A DNA stretch of 64,000 bases from Acorus gramineus (GCA_030737835.1 CM060857.1:7253360-7317359), one strand, 5' to 3'. Shown: positions 32,766 through 46,429, counted from the first letter of the stretch. Numbers and translations: made by a program. Notes: generated from the sequence alone by a model not told the origin.

Positions 32766-35335
32766 GAAATTTAGTGCTCAAAATTTAAGGAAACCCAAAG
32801 GGAAGACCGATTATAGCAAGTATCATGCATAGACCTTTTGCTCCCAAGTGGTCCATGCACCAGACTAGCGCTACCGACACACTGTAATCAAAGGAACGGT
32901 CTTAGCGTGGAGCCTCTTCTCATGCTGGTCTCTGACCTCGATCCACTGCTCCACGAACGACAAATCCAGCCCGAGAATGAGACGGTAAAACGGAGTGACA
33001 TGAGCAGGATCTTGGACATAACGCCTCGGCCATGATACAAGGACAACGTCGTGGGCATGAGCCAGCTATGGGGGAAAGGCTACATGACAAGCCGCCTCCC
33101 CAATCCACTCAAAGACGAGACCCGGTCTGATGAAGGGCCGACTCAGCTTGCCCTGAACGTCGAAACGGAGGGTGCCCTTAAACCCGGACACCTTCAGGAA
33201 AACATAATCGCCAAACCCGAAGGTAAGCTCCTGGTGACGATGACCTGCGTAGCCCTTCTGTCGGTTCTGGGAGGTGCGGATGCACACATGAACCAACCTG
33301 GCCACTGCAAGGTCAAATAAATAACTTGTGGCCCCTCCAATTGGCGCTCCTCAACCGTCCCAACACAAGGGAGGTATAAAACTGCGCCTGTAGAGTGCCT
33401 TTTTCAGGTCCATCTGGATGCTCGAATGGCAGTCGTCTTGCAGGCGTACCCCAACAAATGGGTAATGCCTCTCCAACTACCCCTCAGTCGAGCACGCAGG
33501 CACTTAGCATGTCCTCCAAGGTCTGAATCGTCCTCTTTGTCTGGCTGTCCATCGGCGATGAAACGCTATACTTAAATGGAGGCTCGCGCCAAAGCCTGCC
33601 AAGGCTGCGCCACAACCTCAAAGTAACCCTCGCGTCTCAACCGAAAATAGCGCCGACCAGAGTGCCATGAAGACGAACAATCGCGAAGGTGAAAACCCAC
33701 GTCAAAGCGTCCAGAGACTCAATCAGTCGGATTTGGGAGGGAAGCGCGGACTTAGTCAGTCGGTCAATGATCACCCAGACGGCGTCGTGACCCGAACATG
33801 ACATTAGCGAGTCCGCAACAATTCCTGATAACCCACTCCCACGTCCACTGAGGAATCTCCATGGACTGACGCTTTCCAACGCGATGATGATTCTCGAACT
33901 TTGCCTGAGGGCATGCCAACCTGGGGAAACAAGGTCACCCATATCGCCCCCCTTTTCTTCCATCGCACCACTAGCAATCTCAATGAAGTACCAAAGTAGT
34001 CCACAGAAGCCCAATAAAACTTTTGAGATCCATGAAGGCATCCGGTGCAATCGTCAACCCCGACAACAGTACTTAAAACTCGAAGTGCCCGAAACGGTCA
34101 CGAAAGGCCATCTACAGGATGTCCAACTCCCGGATCTCCAACTTGTGGTACCCTTGTGCGAAGATCGATCTAACAGTAGACACCCGCTCCCAGAGCTGGT
34201 CAAATAGATCATCAATTCACAGCAAGGGGTACCTGATCTTCAACCCTCACAGGAAGATCAAAACAACACCTTGAACAATTAAGTCCAGATTCTGCTCCTC
34301 GAGCATGGCTGGGGCTCATGCTGACACTTACACGCTTGGTAAGCCGCTCAACCGCACTTAACCCACAAGACACGCAATAAGGGGGGTCGTCGAACCTCGA
34401 CAATGCCTATGCGACGTCATCTATCCGATAGGGCGGTTGAGTCCCATCACGAACGCTAGCATCGCGTCTCCTTATTTGCGACCAATGTGGGGCAAAACGC
34501 GATAGTATCCACAACTGTGCTTCACATGCCGCCAGAGATAGGTCGCTCAACTATAACCATTGGAACTCCAGCATCCTGCACTCCATGGGCAGATTCATCA
34601 CAGAGAGTCCACGCTCTCGACATCATCCAGTAGCACTCTCCCGATGTGGCCTCTACCTGGTAGCCTCCCAAGCCCACTATCTCTGCCATATGGGCGCACC
34701 AACAAGCATAGTATCTTGGAGCACCTCACAGGGCTCTGGCCTCAACCGGGCAGCTACAACGCACAATGATATATCGAAGCAACTCCAGATGTCACTATGG
34801 AACCCTGTCCACAAGCGATCGCCCACCAAGCTGCAATAGGACGCACCCAATCCCGATCGTACGCATCACCACTCGCTACAGCACCTTCCAAGTGAGAGGA
34901 AAAATCCATCATCAATTTGATGCTTCAAAGGTATTCGTTGACTGGGAATAGAACCTTGGGAGAGCACCATGAGATCCCGATTTAGGATATCCCGACAACC
35001 AAACAAGGAACACGGAGTACCCTAGCCCGGGTCTCAACGATGACCCTGCAAGGCCCCTTAATCCTGAGTAGGAAGGCTGGAAGAAGACATCACCCCTTAA
35101 TGAGCCATACTCCACATCCTCAAAACTTGGAACTGGCGCTGCACGCGAACTCCATGGTTACCAGCAATACCGATGCACGAGAAAGAAGCTCCATTATCGA
35201 GACGCAATCCATACCTTAGAAATTGTGACCAATTCATCACTATCATACAACTGGAATGGAATCTCCTACCCAAGCCTTAATCCCACAACAAGGGATCCAA
35301 CAACTGATCCGAATCAGTCGACCCAGTCCACAACT
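32751..35335 (-). pseudogene. Internal region of Tekay derivative A2: broken RT and integrase with LTR-derived patches
   Basis: Minus strand. Integrase C-terminus at 33066-33305 (RQKGYAGHRHQELTFGFGDY, VFLKVSGFKGTLRFD), the integrase core tail DSQTKRTIQTLEDMLSACVL near 33500-33570, and VIIDRLTKSA and VRLHGT near 33660-33790. RT remnants at about 33990-34250. LTR-like patches at about 34600-34760 and 34960-35080. The order and lesions match A1, including TGA at 33639-33637. The right edge corresponds to about 13693 of A1, so the primer site and first gag codons were lost where the plus LTR landed at 35336. It is not functional. Confidence 0.82.
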
Positions 35336-36491
35336 TGTTATGCCTGTGTCATTTGGAGCCATTTCGGTTAAGCCTTGGTCACATCTGGGTCATTCAGGGC
35401 CTTTTCCTTTTTTCGATCAGAGTCGCTAAAATTTTAGCTTTTAGCCACCTGCGCGAGTTAGAGTACTCTGATTGGAAATCTAACTGCATATTATGGGTCC
35501 TGGTACCGTTTAGTACTACCCATAAAAATTTCATCGAATTCTGGTAACGTTTTGAAAAATATGCAGTTCCGAATCGCATCCGGGTTTTGAGAGTTCCTGG
35601 TGGGTCGAATAGTGTGAGATATTTTGGGGACGTGGTGACCCTTGGTAACCTTACCCCCACCTTGCTTAGGGGTGAAGAAACCTTTGGTTATTTGTTATGT
35701 GAGTGGGTGAGCCTAACCCTAACCTCACCCCCCCTTAAGGTCACCCCTAGGCACTATTTGGGCATGAAAAAGACCTTTTTGCCCTCTCTCTCTCTCCCCC
35801 TCTCTCCCAACTCGTGGAACACTTTTTCCTCCCTCTCTTATGGCTCTCTTTCTCCCCAAGTGTTTGGTTTTATGCCAAGGAAAATAAGATGGAGCAAGAA
35901 GAGGAGGTGCAAGCACAAGAAGGTGAGTTTGTGCATGTGTTGTTGTTGTTGTGGTTTCTCCTCTCTCAAGCACCCTCTCATGTCTTCCCCCCTGATTTGC
36001 AGCCAAAGAAGGCTGAGGAGGGCTGTGGAGGTGGTGGTAGTGGTGGTGGTGGTTGAGGTGGTCGCGGGAGCATCGAGGGCCCCCGAATCTCCCCCTTTCA
36101 TTCCCCCTCCCTAGGTAAGCTCTTCCCCTTCTTTTCCTGGTTTTTCATGGCTTAGGGGGTTGTTGGGAGGTCATGCATGCTAGGTAATTGGTTTAGGGTG
36201 AGTGAGAAGTGTGGGGGAGGGGTTAAAAGGGGTTAAAAAGGGGTTAAGGATGGCTGGGCGCGCGCAGGGGCCTGTCTGCGCGCGTGCGCAGGGGTCTGTC
36301 TGCGCGCGTGCGCGTGCAGGCGCGCGCGCAAAAGGGCACTGGCAGGTGTAGGCGGGCGCGCAGGTGCGTGCGGATGCTGGCAGCGAGCGGGGTGCGTGCA
36401 GAGCGTGCGCGCGAGTGCGCGCGGGCGCACAGGCAAGGGGCAGTGCGCCTGGGCGTGTGTCTGGGCGCGTGCGTGCGTGCTGGGGCATGCG
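35336..36491 (+). mobile_element. 5' part of a plus-strand Tekay LTR (A-type 5' module)
   Basis: It begins TGTTATGCCTGTG inside A2, passes the A-type 5' module and the CT-rich stretch, and is cut in its GC block at 36491 by a minus LTR. The left flank is CAACT. I could not find its right-hand remainder. Confidence 0.82.
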
Positions 36492-37655
36492 TGTCATGCC
36501 CCAGGGCGGCCGTCCCCGAGACGTGGCAATAATGAAATATCAGCTATCAATACCTTAGGTCAATAAAGACTCAAACAATAACACACAAGGTGGCAAAGCA
36601 AAGATAATGATAACTGACTGAAAAGTGGAAGCATAATATATAAACAATGTCTGTCAACCAAAAACATTATTTCAGACTCGAATACCCAATTACTGTCCTG
36701 TGAGAGCCAAGTCTAGTCCAAATAAAATACAACCTGTACCACATGCACGATTTACAATACATAAAATGACTCTAGGACTGCTGACAGCCTCGCACTCGCC
36801 ACCCGCCGGAAGAACGCTCCACGCCCATAAGACCACGCCACAGGAAAGCTCCCGCTCCACGCCCAACACTGTCCCTGAAAAGAAACAGTATGCGAGGGGT
36901 GAGCTACAAGCTTAGTGAGTGGCTGGAAAACAATCACCATACATAAGTTCAATGTTAACACAATTTCCTTTCAAGGAAAAATATGGGTAGAAACCCAATG
37001 GATAACAGGGTCACGCGGTGGCGCGACCAACCTTACCCTCACCCTCACTCCCGGAGGAAGACTCTTAGGACTTTTGGGGAGAGACCATTCCGTTGGTCGA
37101 GGAGACTCGGGATTACTGGTCCACACAACACTACTGGATCACCAACCTCACCCTCACCCTCATTCCCGGAGGGAGACTCTTGGGTCTCTTAGGGAGAGAC
37201 CATACCGTTGGTCGACGAGACCCGGAATTACTGGTCTACATCGAGATAACTGCCCAACGATGTCTTTGAACATCGATACGCAACCGGACCCAACAACTAT
37301 GGGAACGGACGAACAACGAATGGGTCACGCGGCGACGTGTCTTCACCTCATCCTCACCCTCACCCCTTAGAGGTGACATAGGACTTTTGGAAGAGACTTA
37401 GACTGCTCTACACCCTTGGTCCACCGGTAGCCCTTTCCCCCGCGTAGCCTCTACCAGGTATACTCCCACGATCAGTACCTTCCGAACGCATTGGTGGTAC
37501 CCACGGATGGGAGCCCTCTGTCAGGACAGCTTTTCCAACGCCGGGGAGTTCCTACATCGGATCCAACGAAGGGGAGAACGATTCCACGCTCGCAATATCA
37601 TTCATTAGCCCTCTCCCGGGTAGCCTCTACCTGGTACACTCCCTTGATCAGTACG

Positions 37656-40600
37656 TGTCACGCCCCAGGCATCCCCGAGACGTGGCAAAATAATAAAATA
37701 TCAGCTATCAATACCTGAGGTCAATAAAGACACCAACAACAATACACAAGGCGGCAAAACAAGATAATGATAACTGACTGAAAAGCGGAAGCATAATATA
37801 TAAACAATGTCTGTAAATCAAAAACATTATTACAGACTCGAATACACAATCACTGTCCTATGAGAGCCAAGTCTAGACCAAAGAAAATACAACTTGTGCC
37901 ACATGCACGATTTACAAAGCATAAAATGACTCTAGGAATGCTGACAGCCTCGCACTCGCCACCCGTCGAAAGAACGCTCCACGCCCATAAGACCACGCCA
38001 CAGGAAAGCTCCAGCTCCACGCCCAACACTGCCCCTGAAAAGAAACAGTATGCGAGGGGTGAGCTACAAGCTCAGTGAGTGGCTGGAAACCAATCACCAT
38101 ACTACAGTTCAATACATAATCAATTCCCTTTTTCAAGGAAAAACATGGGTGGAAACCCATGGATAACTGGGTCACGCGGCGGCGCGACCAACCTCACCCC
38201 CACCCTCACTCTCGGAGGGAGTCTTTTGGGACTTTTGGGGAGAGACCATACCGTCGGTCGAAGAGACCCGGATTTACTAGTCTGGGGAGAGACCATACCA
38301 TCGGTCGAAGAGACCCGGATTTACTGGTCTAGAGACCATACTGTCGGACGAAGAGACCTAGATTTACTTGTCTACTCAACACTACCGGATCATCTACATC
38401 TAGATAATTGCCCAACGATGTCCTTGAACATCGATTCAAGACCGGACCCAACAACTATGGGAACGGTCGAACAACGAATGGGTCACGCGGCGATATTCTT
38501 CACCTCATCCTTACCCTCACTCCTGGAGGGAGACTTTTGGGACTTTTGGAAGAGATTTAGACTGCTCTACACCCCTGGTCCACCCGGTAGCCTCTCCCAC
38601 ACTCCGTAGCCGTCAGGACAGCTTTCAACGCCGGGGAGTCCCTACTCGGATCCAACCAAAAGGGAGAACGATTCCCACGCCCATAACATCATTCGTTAAC
38701 CCTCTCCCGGGTAGTATCTACAACCCGATCTCCTCAACTCACCGCTCTACACCCTTGGTCCACCGGTAGCCCTTTCCTCGGGTAGCCTCTACCTGGTATA
38801 CTCCCACGATTAGTACTCTTCCGAATGCATCGGTGGTACCTACGGATGGGAGCCCTCTGTCAGGACAACTAAACCCGAGAAGTTCCTACATCGGATCCAA
38901 TGAAGGGGAGAACGATCCCATGTTCACAAACGAACCCAATGAAAAACAACTACTCTCGATACTCACTTATTGAGATAACAAAACACAGGCATAACAACAA
39001 TCAACACACTCATATTAACCTTAAAGTAGTCATAGTCCCTATACGGGAGTAACTACACAAGTTAGTGGGTCGTAACATCGCCGACCCATCCCACCCTCAC
39101 CCTTTTAGCTGGGGGACATGGGCCTTTTCATACTAGACTGCTCTCCACCCCTGGTCCACCCGGTAGCCTCTCCCACACTCCGTAGCCTATACCTGGTATA
39201 CTCCCACGATCAGCACAGTCCGACGCATCGGAGGTACCTACAGATGGGAGCCCTCTGTCAGGTCAGCTTTCCAACGCCGGGGAGTCCCTACTCGGATCCA
39301 ACCAAAAGGAGAAGACAGCCTACTCACACGTATACGATCCTCTTGGATCCGTTGACAACGATTTCTAACACTACTAATGTCATGAATTCTCAAGAATTCC
39401 TCCAGGCCGCATAACTAAGATGCGGGGAAACATATATTATAACAACAAGGTTATAATATTCTCTAAGGCATGCTTACAACAATATAATCACATTTGATTT
39501 AAATAAATTAAACTAAATGGGAAACATACATAGATCGGGGCTTTCCAATCAAGGGACATGGTGTCTAGGCATGTATGGGCCTCTATACATGATATATGAG
39601 TGCATATTCCTAACATACAAGATCTAATGTGGCATGGTTACATCATATTTATCATGCATTGCATAGTTTTTCATACTATAGCTAGGGGGCCCATTGATGC
39701 GCGACACGCGTCTACGCGGGTCGAGCGCATCCCTAGAGAGGGGGGGGGGGATTGGAATCGAACCACTCACCTTACAACCCGGGACCTCGCGCATCCTATC
39801 CGACGAGATCTGCAAGGTAGGGGCATCCAATTTGGTGAGTAACAACACAATTTACACATAGAAATCATTAGAAATACCAAATACTCGGACAAGCATGCAT
39901 ACGGACTCGCACGCATGCGAGCACGCACATACGCACGCGAGTCCGAGTGCCCCGAGACCTACCCAAACCCTCGAGCAGCCACACGCATGGCCCCCCGCAC
40001 GCGCACGCACGAATGCGCACGCACGCACGCGCCCCAGCACCCTCGGCGCACTGCCGCGCGCCTGCCCGCGCGCCCAGACGCGCTGTCGCGCGCATGCCCC
40101 AGCACGTGCACGCACGCGCCTGCACGCGCACGCGCACACTGGTCCCTAGCCCCACGCCCAGGCGCATGCCCAGGCGCACTGCCCCGCGCGCGCGCACGCT
40201 CGCGCACACCCACTCCGCGCGCACCGCGCATTCGCGCGCCCGCCTGCGCGCGCACGCGCCCAGACAACCCCCAACGCGCGCCCACTCTTCCCTAACCCCT
40301 TTTTAACCCTCCTCAACCCCTCACACACACTCTAACCCATCTACCTAGCATGCATAACCTCCCCAATCATCCCAAGCCCTTAAGCCATGAAAAAAAAAAA
40401 CAAGAAAAGAAGGGGAGGAGCTCACCTTGGGAGGGGGAATGAAAGGGGGAGACTCGGGGGCCCTCGATGCACCCGCGACCGCCTCAACCACCACCACCAC
40501 CACCTCCTCCTCAGCCCCTCCTCAGACTCTTCTTGGCTGCAAATCAGGGGGGGGGGAGATCATGAGAGGGAGCTTGAGAGAGGAGGAGATCAACAACAAC

Positions 40601-41232
40601 ACATGACAACCCTTCTCTTCTTCCTTCACCATCTCCTTCTCTTTGGGGAATTTTCACAAACACTTGGTAGGCTTGAGAGAGAGGAAGAGAGACCCCAAGA
40701 TGTAGGCGTGGAAGTGAGAGGGAGAGAGAGAGAAAATATTTGTTGCACACATAAATATCTAAAGAGGGATGGAAATGACCATTTCATCCCTGACTTAGAA
40801 ATTCTGCGCATGCTTCACTAGAACAGCCATAACTTCCTCGATATAGCTCCGAATTGCCCAATTCCAATTCGTTGGAAAGCCAAGACGATTATCTACAACT
40901 TTCATGTTTATGCCAAGATCAAATAATCTTTCAGCTATTCCGAAATTAGAGCTAAACATAGAACAGGGCTGCTGCCAGAATTTCCCTCCCCGGGGTATAC
41001 TTGGTAAAATACCCATAACTTTTACTACAAGAATCCAGTTGATCTGATTCCACTTTTGTACGAAAGCTAACTCAAAACTGGACATCTCATAATAAACTCA
41101 TATTTAAACCTCTTCATCTTGGATTTTAATAAAATCAAATCCAAATACCAAATTGGAAATACATAATTTCGAGGAAAAAAATTATGTAGCCAAATTTTCA
41201 ATCAGAGTGCTCCAAATGACACAGGCACAACA
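37656..41232 (-). mobile_element. Mosaic solo Tekay LTR with GTACG target duplication
   Basis: It starts TGTCACGCCCCAGG and ends CAGGCACAACA; GTACG flanks it at 37651-37655 and 41233-41237. The first 1.3 kb is the A-type 3' module, but the 5' end (from about 40800) is C-type. At 38983-38996 there is an embedded LTR terminus ACACAGGCATAACA followed by unrelated LTR sequence, marking a joint. Two stretches (about 38566-38690 and 39148-39330) are near-duplicates. GC block at about 39890-40290. Confidence 0.82.
38237..38375. repeat. Three-unit tandem repeat of about 52 bp in an LTR
   Basis: GAGAGACCATACCGTCGGTC followed by GAAGAGACCCGGATTTACT is repeated three times with a few changes. Other A-type LTRs have a single unit here. 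Confidence 0.8.
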
Positions 41233-42276
41233 GTACGCTCCTGAACGCATCGGTGGTACCTACTGATGGGAGCCCTCTGTCAGGACAGCTACAACCGGGC
41301 CTCTTCATCACGGACGACATTGGGAGTAAACATTCCATGTTCGCAAAGCGAACCCAATGGAAAAACAACTGCTCTCGATAATCACTTATCGATATATCGA
41401 ATACTACTGTACTCCCACACCGTTGCGTCGCTCAGACACAAAGGGGTTGCCTCTGCTCTCACGTAGAAATAATCCCATAAGCTAATGAATTCTCCTGAAT
41501 TCCAAATGAGTGCATCGCTCGGATGCACGGGGCGATTACATCGCTAGCGCTCTAACTAATAAGGTACAACCCGACAGCGGGTCATACCACGCCTATTTCA
41601 GATAGGCCTAATTAGTTTTAACATGCGCATATATTTTAGAGGAGAATTTAATCTTAGTTGTGTGCATGAACCATATGCACGATCACATATCAATTAATCA
41701 TAGGGATACTCCCTAATCATAGATTTACATCATAATAAATCATACAACATGCATACATGGTCATTAATCACATAAACATACAAAATATACTCTAATATCC
41801 GTTGGATATCGCCAACTTAAAAGAAAGGGTCAAGCGCGATCTCGCGCACTAACAGGTGCATGCCAATATTCCAAACGAACCTGAGTCGAGTAGGAAATCG
41901 CCTCTACTTACTCAGTTCGTTCAGAGAGAGAGGGCGAGAGAGATCATCATCTCATGAAGCTGGTCATAGCTTTGCCCCATTAGCATGGGCGCAACAGCTA
42001 CACCACGCCCTCGAGTCTTATCGCAAGGGAATATCAGGCAAGTGCCCGTTATTAACCCAGACTTAATCATACTGTATATTCCCATTAATATGGTGGGAGT
42101 AGTATTACAATACTACCTAAGACATGTCATATTCTATACATCCATACACATTTACAACATACATGCCCATACTAGAGGGGCTCATGCAACACAATCATTC
42201 ATACATGAATACAATACATGTATATAAGCCTAGCATGCAAGATATCTACATATTATAGCTTAAGCATGGCCATACT

Positions 42277-45200
42277 TGTTATATTTGTGTCACTTTTAAC
42301 CTGCTGGTAACCGTTGGAGCGTTCTGACAGTTTTTCATTTTTTTTGGTTTTCGATCGGAACCGCTAATTTTTGGACTGTTAGCTATCGTCCTGAGTTAGA
42401 GGACTCCGATTGGAAATCTAACTGCATATTTGGTGTCCTGGTGCCATTTTAAGCCTCTCACAAAAATTTCATCGAATTCCGGTAACGTTTCTGAAATTTT
42501 CACAGTTCCGGGGCGTATCCGGGTTTTTAAGTCGCGTAATATATATATGTGAGATCTAATTTTGCTAACACTATTCATCATCCCTACCAAGTGATTTCTC
42601 TCTCTCCCCTCTCTCCTTTTCTCATTTTTGAGCCCCCTAAAACCCTCAAACCCAAAAACCTAAAGCATAGGAAGTGTAGATCGGGTCCCGATCTACACCC
42701 CGGTGCTTTCAAATCCCGTTTCCGGTGAGATTTTCCCCGCCGTCCCCCCTCTCTTCTCCTCTGTTTTGGACCATTTCGAGGGCCAAGATAGATCCGGGCG
42801 GTGGAAGCCTTTTGGTAGAGGTTTCGGTGCGCGGAGAGCAACCGGACTTCCCTTCTTCCCCTCGATAAGCCCTCTTTCCCCTCTTTTATTGCATAGATGC
42901 TTGTTAGGAGGTCGGATTTGGGGTTGGGAGGCGGTGGGCGGCGGTGGGTGGCCGTCGGAGGGCTGTGGTGGTGGTCGGAGGCCTTGGGGTGGTCGGTGTT
43001 GGTGGTAGAGGAGCTCGGGTAGGGAGCTAGGCTGTCCGGGCAGGGTGTTGGGCAGCCCCGGGAGGTTTGGCAGCAGCGCAGCAGGTGGGCGGACCAGGTA
43101 GCCGGGCGCGCGGGTGCGTGCGCGCGACGTGCGCTCGGGTGGTGCTGCAGGCGTGCTGGGCGTGCAGGGTAGACTGGCAGGGCTAGCTTGGGTAGGATGG
43201 CTGGGCTGTGTGCGCGGGCAGGCCGGGCTGGCAGGCTGGGCGCGCAGGCGAGCAGGGCAGGAGGTGCTCGGGCATCAAGCGAGCAGTGCCGGGTGTGCAG
43301 GCGAACGGTGCTCGGGCCACTCGGCGACGCTTGCAGGCAGGCAACGCGGGTAGCAGCGTGGGCATGCTGGCAGGCGCGCTGGGCGCGTGCTGCCAGGCGC
43401 GCTGGGCGTGTGTTGCGCGTGCATGCGCGTGGGCGCTGGGTGAGGGTCCCGGGTGCTGGGCGCTGAGCGCTAGGAGCTGGTCGCGGATACCGGGTGTGCT
43501 GGGTGAGGGTGCTGAGCACTGGGCGCAGGGGCGCTGGGCACCGCAGTGGTGTATGAGCGCGGGGCGCTGGGTTGAGGCGCAGTCGTGCGCGCGGTGAGGA
43601 GGGTAGAGGCTGGTGGTGCGCGCGGGGTGCGCACGGAGCGAGGAGGTGCGCGCGGGGTGCACGCGGGGTGAGGTGGTGCGCGCGGGGCGAGGTGGTGCGC
43701 GCGGGGTGCGTGCGGGGCGAGGCAGTGCGCGCGGGGCGTGCGGGGTGCTCGCGGGCCAGCGCGAGGCGTGCGGGGTGTGCACGGGCGGTGCGCTGGGGCG
43801 CAGGGGGCGCGCGTTGCACCCAGGAGGTTCGGCGGTGCGCGGGGTGCGTTGGCTGAGGCGCGGCGGTGCACCCGGGCGGTCGGGCGGCCGTGCGGGTGGT
43901 TGCCGGCCGTGCGGGTGGTTGTCGGGATGCTCGGGCTAGCGTGCGTGCGGGTCGTATGCACGTTTGTCCGAGTGTTGGATGTTTGTGTGTGGGTTTTGTG
44001 AATTTTGATGTCTTTGGTAGTAGTTGTGGATTTTAACTCACCATATAAATGTCTGTCTTGCAGATCCTGACGGGCGGTCACGCGACGATCCGAACTTCGG
44101 TGAGTGGGACAATCCAACCCAGTAGAGAGGGGTCATACGCATTTGGGCGTATACCGACCTCTCCTGGGGCACCATGGATGTATATTAACCAGCAGTAATA
44201 TGTAATCCATGCTTGCATGATTTAAATGTAGAATGCATGCTACCCTAGTCCTTGTATGTTAGGGACTTGCACCCATAGGATAGGTGTAAGAGCCATGCAC
44301 CATGCCCTGTTTTCATGCTAGGAAACCGCGGCCTACGCATGCGTCCTACTAGTTTGTTTATTAAATTAAATGCTAGTGTATGTTAAATCGCATGCCTTAG
44401 ATAATATTATAGGGAGGAGCCTTGTGAGGTCAACATTGAGACCCGTGTTAGGGTACTCCGTGTTCCTTGTTTGGTTGTCGGGATGTCCTGTATCGGGACC
44501 TCATGCTGCCCTCCCAAGGTTTCTAGTCCCAGTAATATTATAAGTAATGTTATATACCTGGTATGATTATTAGCATATTTAGTAAATATTATAGGGGAGG
44601 GGCCTTGCGAGGACAGCGGTGAGACCCGGGTTAGGGTACTCCGTGTTCCTTGTTTGGGTGTCGGGGTATCCTATATCGGGAACTCACGCCGCCCTCCCGA
44701 GTTCTTTCCCCCAATGATATTACAACCTTGCTTTTATTGTACATGTTTCCCCGCATCTTGGTTATGCGCCCTGGAGGAACTCTGAAGAGTTCATGGCATT
44801 AGAGTTGTAGAGATGTGTTGTCGGCGGATCCGAGTGGATCATATGCGTATGGATAGGCTGTTCTGTTTCCCTTCGTTGGATCCGTGTAGAGACTGCCCCA
44901 GCGTGATAAGGTCGTCCCTTTCGAGGGCTCCCATCAGTAGGCGCCTCCCGATATTTGTGACGGACTGCGCTGAAGTTATGGGTGAAGGCCAGCGGCCTAC
45001 GGAGTGGAGGAGAGACTATCGGTGGACCAAGGGTGACCAACAGCCTAGTCAGTCCCAATATCCTATGTCACCCGTGGTAGGGTGAGGGTGAGGGTGTAGT
45101 GGGTTGGCGATGAGCGACCTACTGGATTTGTGAATGAATGATTATCAGTCCCAATAGCCTATGTCACCCATTGATGGGTGAGGGTGAGGGTGTGGTGGTT

Positions 45201-45746
45201 CGGCGAGGTACGAACCACTGGATTATGTTGTTATGCCACTTAGAGGTTGGATAAATAATGGAATTGTGGTAAATATTGTCTGTGATGCATGGGTTGTGCT
45301 GTTCACTGAGCGTGTGGCTCACCCCTCACATATGTTTTTCCCCAGTGGTCACTGAGCCTGAGCTAGAGCCGGAGCAGCAGTTGGAGCTTTCCGAGGGATT
45401 CCTTTAGTAGCGGAGCAGCGCCACGTTCCGCGAGTGCCCAGAGGTTATCAGCATCCCTTCTTGACTGTATGTATTTTATTTCCGTGCTTGGCACGCGTTT
45501 GTATATATTCAGTTTTATTGGTGTATATTGGCTCTCACAGGACAGATGATTGAGTATCGAGTCTGTAGAATGTTTATTTACAGATTCAGTCTTTTGCTTC
45601 CGCATTTGGTGTATATATCATGTCAGCCTCTTTGTTGTCTGTGTGTCATTCTGGTTGTTTGTGTATGATATATTATTGACCTCCTGTGTAGATTCTGATA
45701 TTTTATATACACTTGCCGCGTCCCGGGACCGCCCTGGGGCGTGACA
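42277..45746 (+). mobile_element. 5' LTR (type B) of a gag-bearing Tekay element
   Basis: It begins TGTTATATTTGTGTCAC and ends GGGGCGTGACA, 3,470 bp, followed by a primer site and gag. A candidate TATA (TAATATATATATG) lies near 42538-42550. GC block about 43080-43970, then the 3' module with two repeat units (about 45060-45220). It is the only B-type LTR here with internal sequence attached and so shows the parent of the solo type B LTRs. Confidence 0.9.
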
Positions 45747-45752
45747 AAAAGT

Positions 45753-45764
45753 TGGTATCAGAGC
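45753..45764 (+). promoter_or_regulatory. Primer binding site of the B-type Tekay element
   Basis: TGGTATCAGAGC, six bases after the LTR end; tRNA-iMet type. Confidence 0.92.
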
Positions 45765-45866
45765 CTGGTCCTGTCAGAGCCAATAGTCTTCCTTTCGTAG
45801 AGATGAGTCCTAGGATTTCTATATGAGTATTCTGATCCTAGTGTCTGGTTTTCTTAGGGTGCTGAT

Positions 45867-46420
45867 ATGCCTCCTCGCAGAGGACGGCGCGGACGAGGTC
45901 CCTCTCGGTCTTTGGAGGTTTCCGAACCTACCAGAGACGAGGATGCTACCGGAGAGCCCTTGACGCAGGAGCCTCCTGCTTGGGAGCGTGCTTTCGCTCG
46001 GTTGGCTGATTTGGTGGAGACACAGACGAGGATGCTGGCAGAGCAGGCTAGAGAGATTCAGGAGCTGAGGGTGACTCGCGAGGCAGTTCCGCAAGTCCCC
46101 TTGGTGGCAGATCCGCCTGCGGTACCCGATGTACCCCCAGTTCTGGTGGCAATTCCAGCGGTAGGAGTTCAGCGTCCCTGCAGAGGGAGGAGGAGCTAGA
46201 GGCGGCAGCGCGAGTGCAGCAGAGCGGCCTCAACGCCTTTCTGAAGCTCTACCCTCCCGAGTTCCATGGGCAGTCGGCAGATCCTCTTGCGCCAGAGCGT
46301 TGGTTGAGGGAGGTGGACACGATCTTCGCGACCATGCTTTGCACTGATCGTCAGCGAGTCCCCCTGGCCACCTTTATGCTGAAGGGTAACGCCGCCGACT
46401 GGTGGGCTACCTGAGTGGTG
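45867..46420 (+). pseudogene. Ty3/gypsy Tekay gag, truncated and frameshifted
   Basis: The start is MPPRRGRRGRGPSR, the usual basic N-terminus of Tekay/Del gag. It is followed by WERAFARLADLVETQTRM and then the retrotransposon gag domain: FLKLYPPEFHGQ, DPLAPERWLREVD, FMLKGNAADWW. The last part is in a different frame, so there is a frameshift near 46160-46190. The sequence ends at about 46420 with a stop, and LTR sequence follows. Gag forms the virus-like particle; the zinc knuckle, protease and all of pol are missing. This is the best-preserved Tekay coding sequence in the window. Confidence 0.88.
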
Positions 46421-46429
46421 GACATCCCA

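Larger units (their letters stand above)
36492..42276 (-). mobile_element. Minus-strand Tekay LTR (A-type 3' module), split by a mosaic solo LTR
   Basis: It starts TGTCATGCCCC at 36492, is interrupted at 37656-41232, resumes at 41238 and is cut at 42276 by a plus LTR. The sequence across the interruption reads GATCA-GTACG-CTCCTGAACG, as in the intact A-type LTR. Direct repeats of about 110 bp in 37010-37240 contain GGAGAGACCAT and CCCTCACCCTCA tracts. Confidence 0.82.

Noticed and set aside
42584-43819. 411-codon minus-strand frame
   Set aside because: It crosses the GC block of the 5' LTR of a plus-strand element; composition artefact, not conserved as a protein in other copies.
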